A DNA stretch of 64,000 nt, from positions 1 through 64,000 of the forward strand of contig CAJTGF010000016.1 in the NCBI GenBank assembly GCA_910575585.1, in the 5' to 3' direction. The position numbers and the translations under genes were made by a program. Positions 52,233-60,256 of this stretch are shown piece after piece. Source of the DNA: Clostridiaceae bacterium (GTDB lineage Bacteria; Bacillota; Clostridia; Lachnospirales; Lachnospiraceae). The notes under the pieces were generated by a model. That model was not told the origin of the DNA. It saw only the letters and a program-made list of their open reading frames with translations, and made no database searches. Within the stretch, counting starts at the first letter, position 1. Every line of letters begins with the position of its first letter.

Positions 52233-54092
52233 ATGGGTGGAAACAATCATGATGGTTGGAAGACAACCAAAGAAGGACAGCATTTTCTTTGTTCAGAAAA
52301 TGGTGAAATACAGGCAGGATTTGGCGGGAGATTCAATGGGGAAAATGTGTCATCTGCATTTGGACAGTTGAAAAGCTCTAAAAAAGAAAATAGAAGTGTC
52401 AGTGAGAAACCTGGAGAGAACAAGCAAAAGACTGAGATAAAACCTAAAGAGGAAGTTGTCACAAAAACAGGGATGACGAAAACACAGGTAAAAGAACTAG
52501 TTCTTGAATTTGAGAAACTTCAAGATGATTTAAAAAAGAAGTATGGTAAAAAGGCTAAAATACAGCAGATGTCTTCAAGCGAATATAAGAAATATGCTGA
52601 ATTAGCGATGAAAATGAATTCTGTACCAATGCAGTATCGAGATAGGAGAAATCCCAAAAGATTTGATGAAAAGGATATTGGCGCTATGACCTTAGATAAG
52701 GCATGCGAATATATAATGTTTGGACTTAACATGGATGCAATCAATGACAAGACTTATAAACATAGCTGCAGGATAGACAGTATGTCTATAGATAAGACGT
52801 ATTACACAGACGAAGGCTATCTGATAGACCACCCCGTTGTGACTACCTGCGGTATTTTTGAGTACAGGAATGAAGACGGAACCACAAGACGGGAACTGCG
52901 CCTGCCAGAGGATGTCTTTGCAGAGGAATCATTAAAAAGCTACAAAGGAAAACCGATTATCATTACCCACGAAGCCGGGGAAGTAGACAAGGACAATGTC
53001 CGCGGAGAGCAGATCGGAACCATCATGAGCAGTGGGTATCGGGATGGAGACAGCGTCCGCTGTGAGATCATCATTCACGATACCAACGCCCTTAAAAGCT
53101 GCGGGTTAAAAGAATTGTCCCTTGGCTACAGCCTTGATACGGATGATACGCCAGGCGTATACAGAGGAGAACCCTATGACTGTGTGCAAAAAAATATTGA
53201 AATCAACCATCTTGCGCTTGTCGGGGAGGCGAGAGCCGGCCAAAAGGCCCGTCTCAATATCGACGGCAAAGAGGATGATATACAAATTCTAAAAGGAGGC
53301 AGAGTGATTATGTACAAATTAGATTCAAAAAGCCCTGGGGCTGACGGCCAAACAGAGTTATCACCTGAGGAAATGGAGGCGGCCATTGCTTTATTTAAAG
53401 CGCAGCAGGCCGTAAACCAGGCGAGAGGAGAAGGGACAGACGGTGAGCCTGCAGGGGAGGAATCGGAAGTTGACGCAAATGAGGCGGCAGAGAAAAATCC
53501 CATTGATAAGGTTCGGGAAAACATAAGCCGCAGGGAGGGCGAGGGAGAGAGTATGGCCCCGAAGGATATGATCGCGGAGCAGAAAGCAGATCTGGATCTG
53601 CTTCTTTCGGAGATTGATAAGCTGCTGGCTGTCAGGGATATGAACGACGACAGTACAGGAGGAGCTGCCGGCAGAGAGGAAGAAACGCCTTCGGAGGAAG
53701 AGGATGAGGATTCCCCAAAGGAAAGCTTAGAGAAGCCCAATGAGAAGAGAGTGAACATGGATTCCGTGGACAGGATCATCCAGGAACGTCTGGATATCTG
53801 CCGCATGGCAGACAGGCTGCATTTGGACGGCGTGGAAAAGCTTACGGTCCGGGAGGGAAGAAAGCGTATTATCAGGGTGGTGAATCCCAAAGTAAATCTT
53901 GACGGGAAAAGCGACAGCTACATAAACGCAGCTTATGATATCGCGAAGCAAACATTTTCCGAAAGGGTAAGTACAGATGATCAGCGCCGGAGGATGATAG
54001 GCGATAAGGTCCGTCAGGACGCCAGGGAGGAGAGCAATTCCAATTCCGCCCGCAAGAATATGATTTCAAGAATGAGAGGAGAAAGGAAATAA
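52233..54092 (+). CDS. DUF2213 prohead protein with extra N-terminal domain
   Basis: 619-aa protein. Residues about 180-350 match DUF2213 ('SIDKTYYTDEGYLIDHPVVT', 'YKGKPIIITHEAGEVD', 'GLKELSLGYSLD', 'INHLALVGEARAG'), thought to be a prohead protease/scaffold. The C-terminal 240 residues are acidic and coiled, like a scaffold. The first 180 residues are lower in GC (about 52233-52760), start 'GWKTTKEGQHFLCSENGE' and look like a separate phage domain. The stop overlaps the next start. Confidence 0.75.
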   Translation: MGGNNHDGWKTTKEGQHFLCSENGEIQAGFGGRFNGENVSSAFGQLKSSKKENRSVSEKPGENKQKTEIKPKEEVVTKTGMTKTQVKELVLEFEKLQDDLKKKYGKKAKIQQMSSSEYKKYAELAMKMNSVPMQYRDRRNPKRFDEKDIGAMTLDKACEYIMFGLNMDAINDKTYKHSCRIDSMSIDKTYYTDEGYLIDHPVVTTCGIFEYRNEDGTTRRELRLPEDVFAEESLKSYKGKPIIITHEAGEVDKDNVRGEQIGTIMSSGYRDGDSVRCEIIIHDTNALKSCGLKELSLGYSLDTDDTPGVYRGEPYDCVQKNIEINHLALVGEARAGQKARLNIDGKEDDIQILKGGRVIMYKLDSKSPGADGQTELSPEEMEAAIALFKAQQAVNQARGEGTDGEPAGEESEVDANEAAEKNPIDKVRENISRREGEGESMAPKDMIAEQKADLDLLLSEIDKLLAVRDMNDDSTGGAAGREEETPSEEEDEDSPKESLEKPNEKRVNMDSVDRIIQERLDICRMADRLHLDGVEKLTVREGRKRIIRVVNPKVNLDGKSDSYINAAYDIAKQTFSERVSTDDQRRRMIGDKVRQDAREESNSNSARKNMISRMRGERK

Positions 54093-54610
54093 TGAGCATG
54101 GCTGTACAGACAAGTTATGGTTTCGGCTTCCCCAAGGGGGTGGCAGGAGGGCTTTATGATTTATCAGCCCATGAGGTATCAACGAGACAGGCGGAGGGAG
54201 ATGGGATTTCCTTTGGCATGGGAGTCGTCGTGGGCACTAACAAAGGCATTGATGTGGCGGTTCCCACATCTGCGGCAACGTCCGAAGATTTTGAAGGGGT
54301 AGTTGTCCACAATTCCGTTATGGTTGAAATGGATATGGACGGTAAGGCCTTTATCGGCAGCAGGCGGACAATTGGCTGCCTGCATCACGGAAAAGTCTGG
54401 GTAAAGACAGGCGCCAGCGCGGTCCCGGAATACAAGGAAAAGGTGTACATGATTACATCAGGCGATGAGGCCGGATATTTTACTACGTCCAATGATACGG
54501 CATCCAAGGTAGAAGTGGGTGCCGTTTTTCTTGGGGAAACCGATAACGGAATCGCAAACGCAGAGTTTTATTCGGGAACTCTGCCTGTTGTGTCAAACAA
54601 GGAAGCATAA
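54092..54610 (+). CDS. head decoration / structural cement protein
   Basis: 172-aa beta-rich protein ('FGFPKGVAGGLYDLSAHEVS', 'GVVVGTNKGID', 'VYMITSGDEAGYFT'), resembling the Gp24-type cement proteins found between the DUF2213 and DUF2184 genes of similar phages. It likely stabilises the capsid from outside. Confidence 0.75.
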   Translation: MSMAVQTSYGFGFPKGVAGGLYDLSAHEVSTRQAEGDGISFGMGVVVGTNKGIDVAVPTSAATSEDFEGVVVHNSVMVEMDMDGKAFIGSRRTIGCLHHGKVWVKTGASAVPEYKEKVYMITSGDEAGYFTTSNDTASKVEVGAVFLGETDNGIANAEFYSGTLPVVSNKEA

Positions 54611-54624
54611 AGGAGGATTGACTG

Positions 54625-55656
54625 ATGAAAGATTTCAATATGGATGATTACAGCGCGCTGAAAGGTTCTACGCTTATGAGGGGGCTGGCCGGAAGTGAGC
54701 AGCTTCGCTTTGACAGCCTTGAATCCGCAACTGTGTTTTTTGCCCGTGAGCTTGACCAGGTAAAGGCGAAGACTTATGACAAACAGTACCCGGAGCTTTC
54801 AGCGCTGACCTATTTCCCGATTACCTCCGAGGTAAATGAGGGGGCGGAGACAACCACCTATTACAGCTATGATATCACCGGCATGGCTTCCATTATTAAC
54901 AATTATGCCACAGACCTTCCCAGAGTTGACATCCAGGGAGAACCCCACACGGCAAACATCAGGTCTGTCGGCGATAGTTACGGGTATAATGTGCAGGAGA
55001 TGAGGGCCTCACGCATGGCCGGCAAATCCCTGGATGCGAGAAAAGGGGCCGCTGCCAGAAGGGCATCCGACTATATGGTCAACAAGATCGCCTTTGCCGG
55101 GGATAAGAAACACAATCTGATTGGAATATTTTCAGAGGGGAACGACATTCCAATCTACACCCTGTCTTCGGTTAAGGTAAAAGGCGACGGGGATACGGAG
55201 GAAAAGGAGCATACAGAGTGGAAATATAAGCCGGCAGATTTGATTCTGGAGGACATCAACGGAATACAGATGTTTATCGACCGGATCACCATGTCCATTG
55301 AGAAGCCGGATACCCTTGCGTTGCCTGCGTATATTTATATGGACCTGGCAACCAGGAGGATCCCGGATACGGAGACCACCATTCTAAGCTTTATCAAGGC
55401 GCACGCCCCGTATCTCAAAAACTTTGAATCCATGCCCGAGCTGCAGGATTCTGCAAAAGATGTCAATCCCAGCGGAAAGAATGTGCTTTTCATGTATACA
55501 AAAGATGAAGAGAAGTTCAGCCTGGAGATACCTCTTCCGTTTTATCAGTATCCCCTGCAGGTGCAGAAGCTGGAGACAGAAGTGCCGTGCGAGACCAGAA
55601 CCGCAGGGCTTATTATTTACTATCCGCTGTCCATGGTATTGGCGTACGGAATTTAA
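54625..55656 (+). CDS. major capsid protein (DUF2184)
   Basis: 343-aa DUF2184-type capsid, HK97-fold class ('FFARELDQVKAKTYDKQYPE', 'LTYFPITSEVNEGAETTTYY', 'AGLIIYYPLSMVLAYGI'). It forms the head shell. AAAGGAGG site 9 bases upstream; order decoration-capsid-connector is standard. Confidence 0.85.
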   Translation: MKDFNMDDYSALKGSTLMRGLAGSEQLRFDSLESATVFFARELDQVKAKTYDKQYPELSALTYFPITSEVNEGAETTTYYSYDITGMASIINNYATDLPRVDIQGEPHTANIRSVGDSYGYNVQEMRASRMAGKSLDARKGAAARRASDYMVNKIAFAGDKKHNLIGIFSEGNDIPIYTLSSVKVKGDGDTEEKEHTEWKYKPADLILEDINGIQMFIDRITMSIEKPDTLALPAYIYMDLATRRIPDTETTILSFIKAHAPYLKNFESMPELQDSAKDVNPSGKNVLFMYTKDEEKFSLEIPLPFYQYPLQVQKLETEVPCETRTAGLIIYYPLSMVLAYGI

Positions 55657-55667
55657 GAAGGAGGCAT

Positions 55668-56090
55668 ATGATGAAGATTATCAACAGGTCGAGAAAGATT
55701 ATTGGAATCAACGGGGAGCCGCTGCTCCCCGGAGCCGGCATGGAGCTGCCGGAAGGTTATGAAAACCACCCATCCATCTGCGATTATCTGGCGAAGGGAA
55801 TCGTGGTGGATGCCGGGAGGGATATGGTTTCGGCGTCTGGCAGTGACATCAGCGATTTTGAAAGAAAAAGAATTGCCCAGGAGGCCATTGACCAGTATAA
55901 GAGGCAGCAGGAAGAGCAGTTCGAAAAAGAGGCGGCCGGAGCACGGCTGGAGAGGGAGGCTGAAATCAGGGCGGTAAAAGCTATGAGAAAGCCGGAACTT
56001 TTGGTGAAGGCGGCTGGCATGGGGCTGACGGTCAACGATGACGATACGGTGGACGCGCTGAAAGAGAAGATCATAGGCGCTTTTGAATGA
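55668..56090 (+). CDS. hypothetical head-region protein, 140 aa
   Basis: Short beta N-terminus, coiled middle ('FERKRIAQEAIDQYKRQQEE') and a C-terminal SAP/HeH-like segment ('KPELLVKAAGMGLTVNDDD', 'DALKEKIIG'). Start ATG at 55668 (or 55671) after AAGAAGGAGG. May link capsid and connector. Confidence 0.6.
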   Translation: MMKIINRSRKIIGINGEPLLPGAGMELPEGYENHPSICDYLAKGIVVDAGRDMVSASGSDISDFERKRIAQEAIDQYKRQQEEQFEKEAAGARLEREAEIRAVKAMRKPELLVKAAGMGLTVNDDDTVDALKEKIIGAFE

Positions 56091-56103
56091 CAGGAGGCAG
56101 TCT

Positions 56104-56493
56104 GTGGAGGCATTTGAGATCATTCGGGCAGCCATGACGGAATTTGCCCAGGTGGAGGACGACAGGGTGAAGGATTTTATTTCTCTTGCGGAACCTCTGA
56201 TAAGCAAGCGCAAATTTGGCAGGCTGTACCCACAGGCATTGGCCTATTTGGCCGCCCATAAGATGAAGCTTTCCGGTTTGGGGAAAAAGATAGGAAAGGG
56301 AACCATAGGGGATACCATTGGCTTATCGTCTGTTTCAGAAGGTGAGACATCCATTTCCTTTTCCAATAACCAGGCCGGGAACACGTCTACGGATTCTGAA
56401 TATGGCCTTACAGTATACGGGATGCAGTATCTTCAGATGCGGAAACGCTGCGTTATCACAATCATTTCAGCGGGGGTGGAGCATGAGCGTTAA
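56104..56493 (+). CDS. head-tail connector (DUF4054-like)
   Basis: 129-aa protein ('FISLAEPLISKRKFGRLYPQ', 'ALAYLAAHKMKLSGLGKK'), matching DUF4054 adaptor proteins that sit on the portal. GTG start at 56104 after AGGAGG; overlaps the next gene by 11 bases. Confidence 0.75.
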   Translation: MEAFEIIRAAMTEFAQVEDDRVKDFISLAEPLISKRKFGRLYPQALAYLAAHKMKLSGLGKKIGKGTIGDTIGLSSVSEGETSISFSNNQAGNTSTDSEYGLTVYGMQYLQMRKRCVITIISAGVEHER

Positions 56494-56947
56494 CATTCGG
56501 GACAGGATGACAGCGGACGGAAAAAGGTTTGAGAAGATACTGAAAGAACTGGCAAAACTGGAGGTTGCGGTGGGATATCAGGAAGGAACGGCCTATCCGG
56601 ACGGAACATCTGTAGTGGATGTTGCCTTGTGGAATGAACTGGGAACCGTCCGTAGCCCATCAAGGCCGTTTCTGCGCAACAGTGTGGACGGACACAAAGA
56701 TGAAATCAGCCGCTTCATGAAGCGTGCGGTTAAGGAAATCACAGAAGGGAAAAGCGTAGAGGAAGTGCTGAAAAAAATCGGGGTTTTTCAGCAGAAAATT
56801 ATCCGTAAGGAAATATCCAGTGGTAATTTTGAGCCAAATTCTCCAGAGACAGTACGAAGAAAAGGCTCAGATAAACCATTAATAGACACTGGACTCATGC
56901 GGCAGTCCGTAAATTATGTAATACGGGAGAAAGGTGGTTCTGATTAA
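56483..56947 (+). CDS. HK97 gp10-like neck/tail protein
   Basis: 154-aa protein with 'VAVGYQEGTAYPDG', 'VALWNELGTVRSPSRPFLR' and 'DKPLIDTGLMRQSVNYVI', the classic pattern of gp10-type tail-completion proteins. Overlaps both neighbours. Confidence 0.8.
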   Translation: MSVNIRDRMTADGKRFEKILKELAKLEVAVGYQEGTAYPDGTSVVDVALWNELGTVRSPSRPFLRNSVDGHKDEISRFMKRAVKEITEGKSVEEVLKKIGVFQQKIIRKEISSGNFEPNSPETVRRKGSDKPLIDTGLMRQSVNYVIREKGGSD

Positions 56948-57324
56948 TGCCATTTTTTGGAGACGAATACACAATAAGGCGGTATCAGAAAGACACAGTA
57001 GTCAGAGGCTATCCTTGCGCTGGATATAAAGATCTGACCGTATATCTTGACGTGCAGGTGATGTCCGACGATGCCGTGATGGAGGCCGGAGGCAGCAGGG
57101 ATAAGATGATGTTAAAGACATTTGGGGATTTCCCCATCCGCTGCTCAAAACAGGAGGAGGGCGTCCGGTCAGATCAGCTTTTATATGAAGGGAGATGGTT
57201 TGAGTGTGTGTCCTCCCGTTTAAGCAAAAATACGATTCTGCGGCATTGGACATCCACCTTTGAACTAATACCATCCAGTACAAATCCGGAATCCGCTGCG
57301 CCGGAAACGGAGGAGTCAGGATGA
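56947..57324 (+). CDS. hypothetical head-closure-region protein, 125 aa
   Basis: Beta-rich, unnamed; position between gp10-like and neck terminator genes suggests head closure or tail joining. Stop/start overlaps on both sides (TAATG and ATGA). Confidence 0.6.
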   Translation: MPFFGDEYTIRRYQKDTVVRGYPCAGYKDLTVYLDVQVMSDDAVMEAGGSRDKMMLKTFGDFPIRCSKQEEGVRSDQLLYEGRWFECVSSRLSKNTILRHWTSTFELIPSSTNPESAAPETEESG

Positions 57325-57917
57325 ATCTGGGGGAGGCAAAGCAGCTGTTATACGAAACCGTTGCAAGGTATCATCCGGGGGCGGTGGTGGTATGGGAAAA
57401 GACCAAAGGCGTGACGCCAAGACCGCCCTATATTACCCTTGGGTATGGAAACATAAACCGTTCCCTGTTTCGAATGTCCGATGAAAAAGGGGAACACGAG
57501 TACTATGAGTATTCATTCACATTTGAAATGAATCTTTACACCATAGGTAAGGAACTTAAGGTAAACGGCGCCGGCATTGGGGCCTACGAAAATACCGCTG
57601 TGGAGGATTTGGAAGAGTTTATCCGTTTTCTTGATTCAGAGGCCATAACCAACGAACTGACGCAGAAGGGTTTAAGCGTTTTTCTCAATCCGCCTATACG
57701 GGATCTGTCAGAGCTGATTGGAGATACAAAGTTCAACTATCGCTCTATGGCGGAATTTACCGTGGCATTTGTGGGATGCGCTGACGGAATGTATGGAGTA
57801 TGGGGAGACAGGTCTGCTCCCAATGCAAGCGGAGGCGGCGTGGCAGAATTTTTCGAAACAGCTATAGAGCCTGTGGAATATGTTGATATTCAGTACGGAA
57901 AAGAACAGGAGGAATAA
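57321..57917 (+). CDS. neck terminator / tail completion protein
   Basis: 198-aa protein ('LLYETVARYHPGAVVVWEKT', 'PYITLGYGN', 'FTFEMNLYTIGKE'), of the phage neck terminator gp12-like (LIC_12616-type) family found before sheath genes. It is expected to cap the tail tube. Confidence 0.7.
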   Translation: MNLGEAKQLLYETVARYHPGAVVVWEKTKGVTPRPPYITLGYGNINRSLFRMSDEKGEHEYYEYSFTFEMNLYTIGKELKVNGAGIGAYENTAVEDLEEFIRFLDSEAITNELTQKGLSVFLNPPIRDLSELIGDTKFNYRSMAEFTVAFVGCADGMYGVWGDRSAPNASGGGVAEFFETAIEPVEYVDIQYGKEQEE

Positions 57918-57922
57918 AAGCA

Positions 57923-59050
57923 ATGGCATATAAAAACAATCCATTGGATGATATCGTCAAATGCAACATCGAGATTTCCAGTCCCGCATCCAGCGATGCT
58001 ACATTTGACAGCATTCTGGTGGTAGTTCCGGGGCCGAAAGACTCTGGAGAGACAAGTGAAAAGAAAAACATTATGGTGAAGACCACTGCGGTATCCAGTG
58101 CAGATGAATTGCTGGATTACGGCTTTGCCACGGATGATGCGGCATACCTGGCTGCGACGGCAGCCTTTTCCCAGAATCCGGCGCCGGATGAACTGTACAT
58201 ATGCATCCGCAACAAGTCCGGCGATGAGGGGGAGGAAAGCGGCTATGAAAGCATCACGGACACCCTTGTGAGGGCCAATGGTGAAGCCGGATTTTATGGC
58301 ATCCATATTACGGAGTTTAGAGACCCTGGGGACGTGGAGGCGGCCATTGCCTGGACAGAGGCCAACGAGAAAGTGTTCGCATTTGAGTATGATGACATTG
58401 ACGCCTGCCCGGTGAAGAACTTTTCCTATTATAGAAGCTTTGGGATGTTTTCCGGAAAAGCGGATGGTTATGATGGGGAGAATCAGCCTAAAGAGAATCG
58501 GTATGCGGCCCTGGCGTGGATGGCGAAATGTTTTGGATACGACCCGGGCACCGAGACATGGCATCTGAAGGAGCTTGCCACCATCGTCCCGTCAGCCATA
58601 AGTACCAATAACAAGAAAACGCTGGAGGCGGACAATATCAACATGTTCCTCCGGTACGGCGGCTGTAACTGTACCATTGGAGGGCGTATGCTTGCCGGTG
58701 AATGGATTGACGTGATCCGGTTCAGGGACTGGCTGAAAGCGGAGATGCAGATCCGGGTGTTCAACGTGCTGAAGGTAAACCGGAAGGTGCCATTTACAGA
58801 TAACGGTATCGGTCTGATCGAGGGGGCTATGGAGGCAACCCTTAAAGTTGGCCAGGACCTTGGAGGCATCGCCCCTACGGAGTACGACTCCAATGACAAT
58901 CCCATCCCCGGCTTTGTGGTGACCGTGCCCCGGGCGTCCAGCCTTACGGAAGCACAGAGAAAATCAAGGAAGCTGCTGGGCTGTAAGTATACTGCCCGGC
59001 TGGCGGGAGCGATCCACGCGGTTGAGATAGAAGGATTTTTAACGTTCTGA
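57923..59050 (+). CDS. tail sheath protein (DUF3383)
   Basis: 375-aa sheath protein; 'DDIVKCNIEISSPASSDATF', 'YRSFGMFSGKADGYD' and 'DNGIGLIEGAMEATLKVGQD' match DUF3383 sheaths. Its presence shows a contractile tail. RBS AGGAGGAA. Confidence 0.85.
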   Translation: MAYKNNPLDDIVKCNIEISSPASSDATFDSILVVVPGPKDSGETSEKKNIMVKTTAVSSADELLDYGFATDDAAYLAATAAFSQNPAPDELYICIRNKSGDEGEESGYESITDTLVRANGEAGFYGIHITEFRDPGDVEAAIAWTEANEKVFAFEYDDIDACPVKNFSYYRSFGMFSGKADGYDGENQPKENRYAALAWMAKCFGYDPGTETWHLKELATIVPSAISTNNKKTLEADNINMFLRYGGCNCTIGGRMLAGEWIDVIRFRDWLKAEMQIRVFNVLKVNRKVPFTDNGIGLIEGAMEATLKVGQDLGGIAPTEYDSNDNPIPGFVVTVPRASSLTEAQRKSRKLLGCKYTARLAGAIHAVEIEGFLTF

Positions 59051-59079
59051 TCCATGGAAGGAAAGGAGTGAAGTGATTC

Positions 59080-59493
59080 ATGGGAAGAGTGACTACTTAC
59101 AACCATAGAAAGGTAACCTGCGCATTCGGGCGGCATATTGTTACCGGCTTTGCGGACGACAGTTTCATCACCATTGAGCCGGTAGGCGATGGCACGGCCC
59201 ATGTGATAGGAGCTGATGGGGAGATAGCAAGGAGCATTGACCCCACCAGGGTGTACACGCTGAAACTGGCGCTTTTGCAGGCTTCTGAAACGAATACGTA
59301 TCTGCAGAGGATGCATGACAGGGATCAGAAGGATGGCACAGGGATGTTTTCGGTGAATGTCAATGATATTTTGGGGAATCAGAAATTTGTGGGAGCCCTT
59401 GCGTGGATAGCCAAACCTGCTTCATGGACAAGGGGAAAGGTGCAGAGCAACCGGGAATGGGAGATCACCGTGGCAGACGGAGAATTCAAATAA
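59080..59493 (+). CDS. tail tube protein (DUF3277)
   Basis: 137-aa DUF3277 protein ('TYNHRKVTCAFGRHIVTGFA', 'MFSVNVNDILGNQKFVGALA'). It forms the inner tube under the sheath; the sheath-tube order is normal. Confidence 0.85.
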   Translation: MGRVTTYNHRKVTCAFGRHIVTGFADDSFITIEPVGDGTAHVIGADGEIARSIDPTRVYTLKLALLQASETNTYLQRMHDRDQKDGTGMFSVNVNDILGNQKFVGALAWIAKPASWTRGKVQSNREWEITVADGEFK

Positions 59494-59510
59494 AGGGAGG
59501 GCGAAGAGAT

Positions 59511-60053
59511 ATGGGATTGAGGCAGATGGAGCCAACCATTGAACGGATCGGAACGAAAAAATTTTATATCACACCATTTTCCGCCTTTAAGGCGGCGAAT
59601 CTTACCGGGGAGCTGGCATCCGTGCTGGCTCCCCTTTTAGGCACCCTGGCCCCGCTGGTAGGTGAAAGCAGTTCAAAAGGCGAGAGTAGTCAAAAGGACG
59701 CGGGCCTTATGGATATAGATGCAGGGAAAGCCGTCGCGGCTATGTCGGGGTGCGGCAGTATCAGCGGGGACAAGCTGGAAGTGTTGATGAAGAGGCTGCT
59801 TCTTGGTGACAACATTGTGGTGGAGGCGCCGGACGAGGATGGCAATGTCCGGCACGAGCGGCTGGACAGGGAACTGGCTGACGAGCTGTTCTGCGGAGAG
59901 GTTCATGAAATGTTCCTGCTGTGCTTTTATGTGATCAGACTGAATTTCAATGGTTTTTTCAAGAAGCTCACCGCCCTATCTGGGAAGGGAAAGGTGGGAG
60001 AAGAGGAGGCGCCGGAAGCGAAAACGGCGGCAATGATCCGGAGGATTTTATAA
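59511..60053 (+). CDS. tail assembly chaperone (G-type)
   Basis: 180-aa chaperone that keeps the tape measure soluble before assembly. Ends at TAA 60051. Inside the last third lies T TTT TTC (59954-59960) in frame, and the -1 frame stays open from there to 60256. ATG follows GGGAGGGCG. Confidence 0.78.
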   Translation: MGLRQMEPTIERIGTKKFYITPFSAFKAANLTGELASVLAPLLGTLAPLVGESSSKGESSQKDAGLMDIDAGKAVAAMSGCGSISGDKLEVLMKRLLLGDNIVVEAPDEDGNVRHERLDRELADELFCGEVHEMFLLCFYVIRLNFNGFFKKLTALSGKGKVGEEEAPEAKTAAMIRRIL

Positions 60054-60256
60054 AGTACGGAAGATTTGATTATTCCCAGTTCAGTGAGCTGGAGCTTCGC
60101 TGTTACATCCTAATAAAGGCAAGGTTGGCTTCCATGTATGAACTGCAGGAAGTGTATACTCTGGACCAGGCCCTGAAGCTGTATGCCCTCTATGAGATGG
60201 AGATTGATATTGAAAACGGGCGCGCAGCTGAAATGGAAAGGAGGGCTGGAAATTGA
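59954..60256 (+). CDS. -1 frameshift extension of the tail chaperone (G-T type)
   Basis: Continues the chaperone in the -1 frame after slippage at T TTT TTC, adding about 98 residues ('FIKYGRFDYSQFSELELRCY', 'LYALYEMEIDIENG'), for a fusion of about 248 aa. The frame has no ATG with a ribosome site in the needed place. Programmed frameshifting of tail chaperones is widespread in long-tailed phages. Its stop overlaps the tape-measure start. Confidence 0.75.
   Translation, partial: FFQEAHRPIWEGKGGRRGGAGSENGGNDPEDFIKYGRFDYSQFSELELRCYILIKARLASMYELQEVYTLDQALKLYALYEMEIDIENGRAAEMERRAGN

Noticed and set aside
60045-60053. Frameshift at ATT TTA beside the chaperone stop
   Set aside because: Slippage there would mispair; the T TTT TTC site at 59954 is a perfect heptamer in phase.
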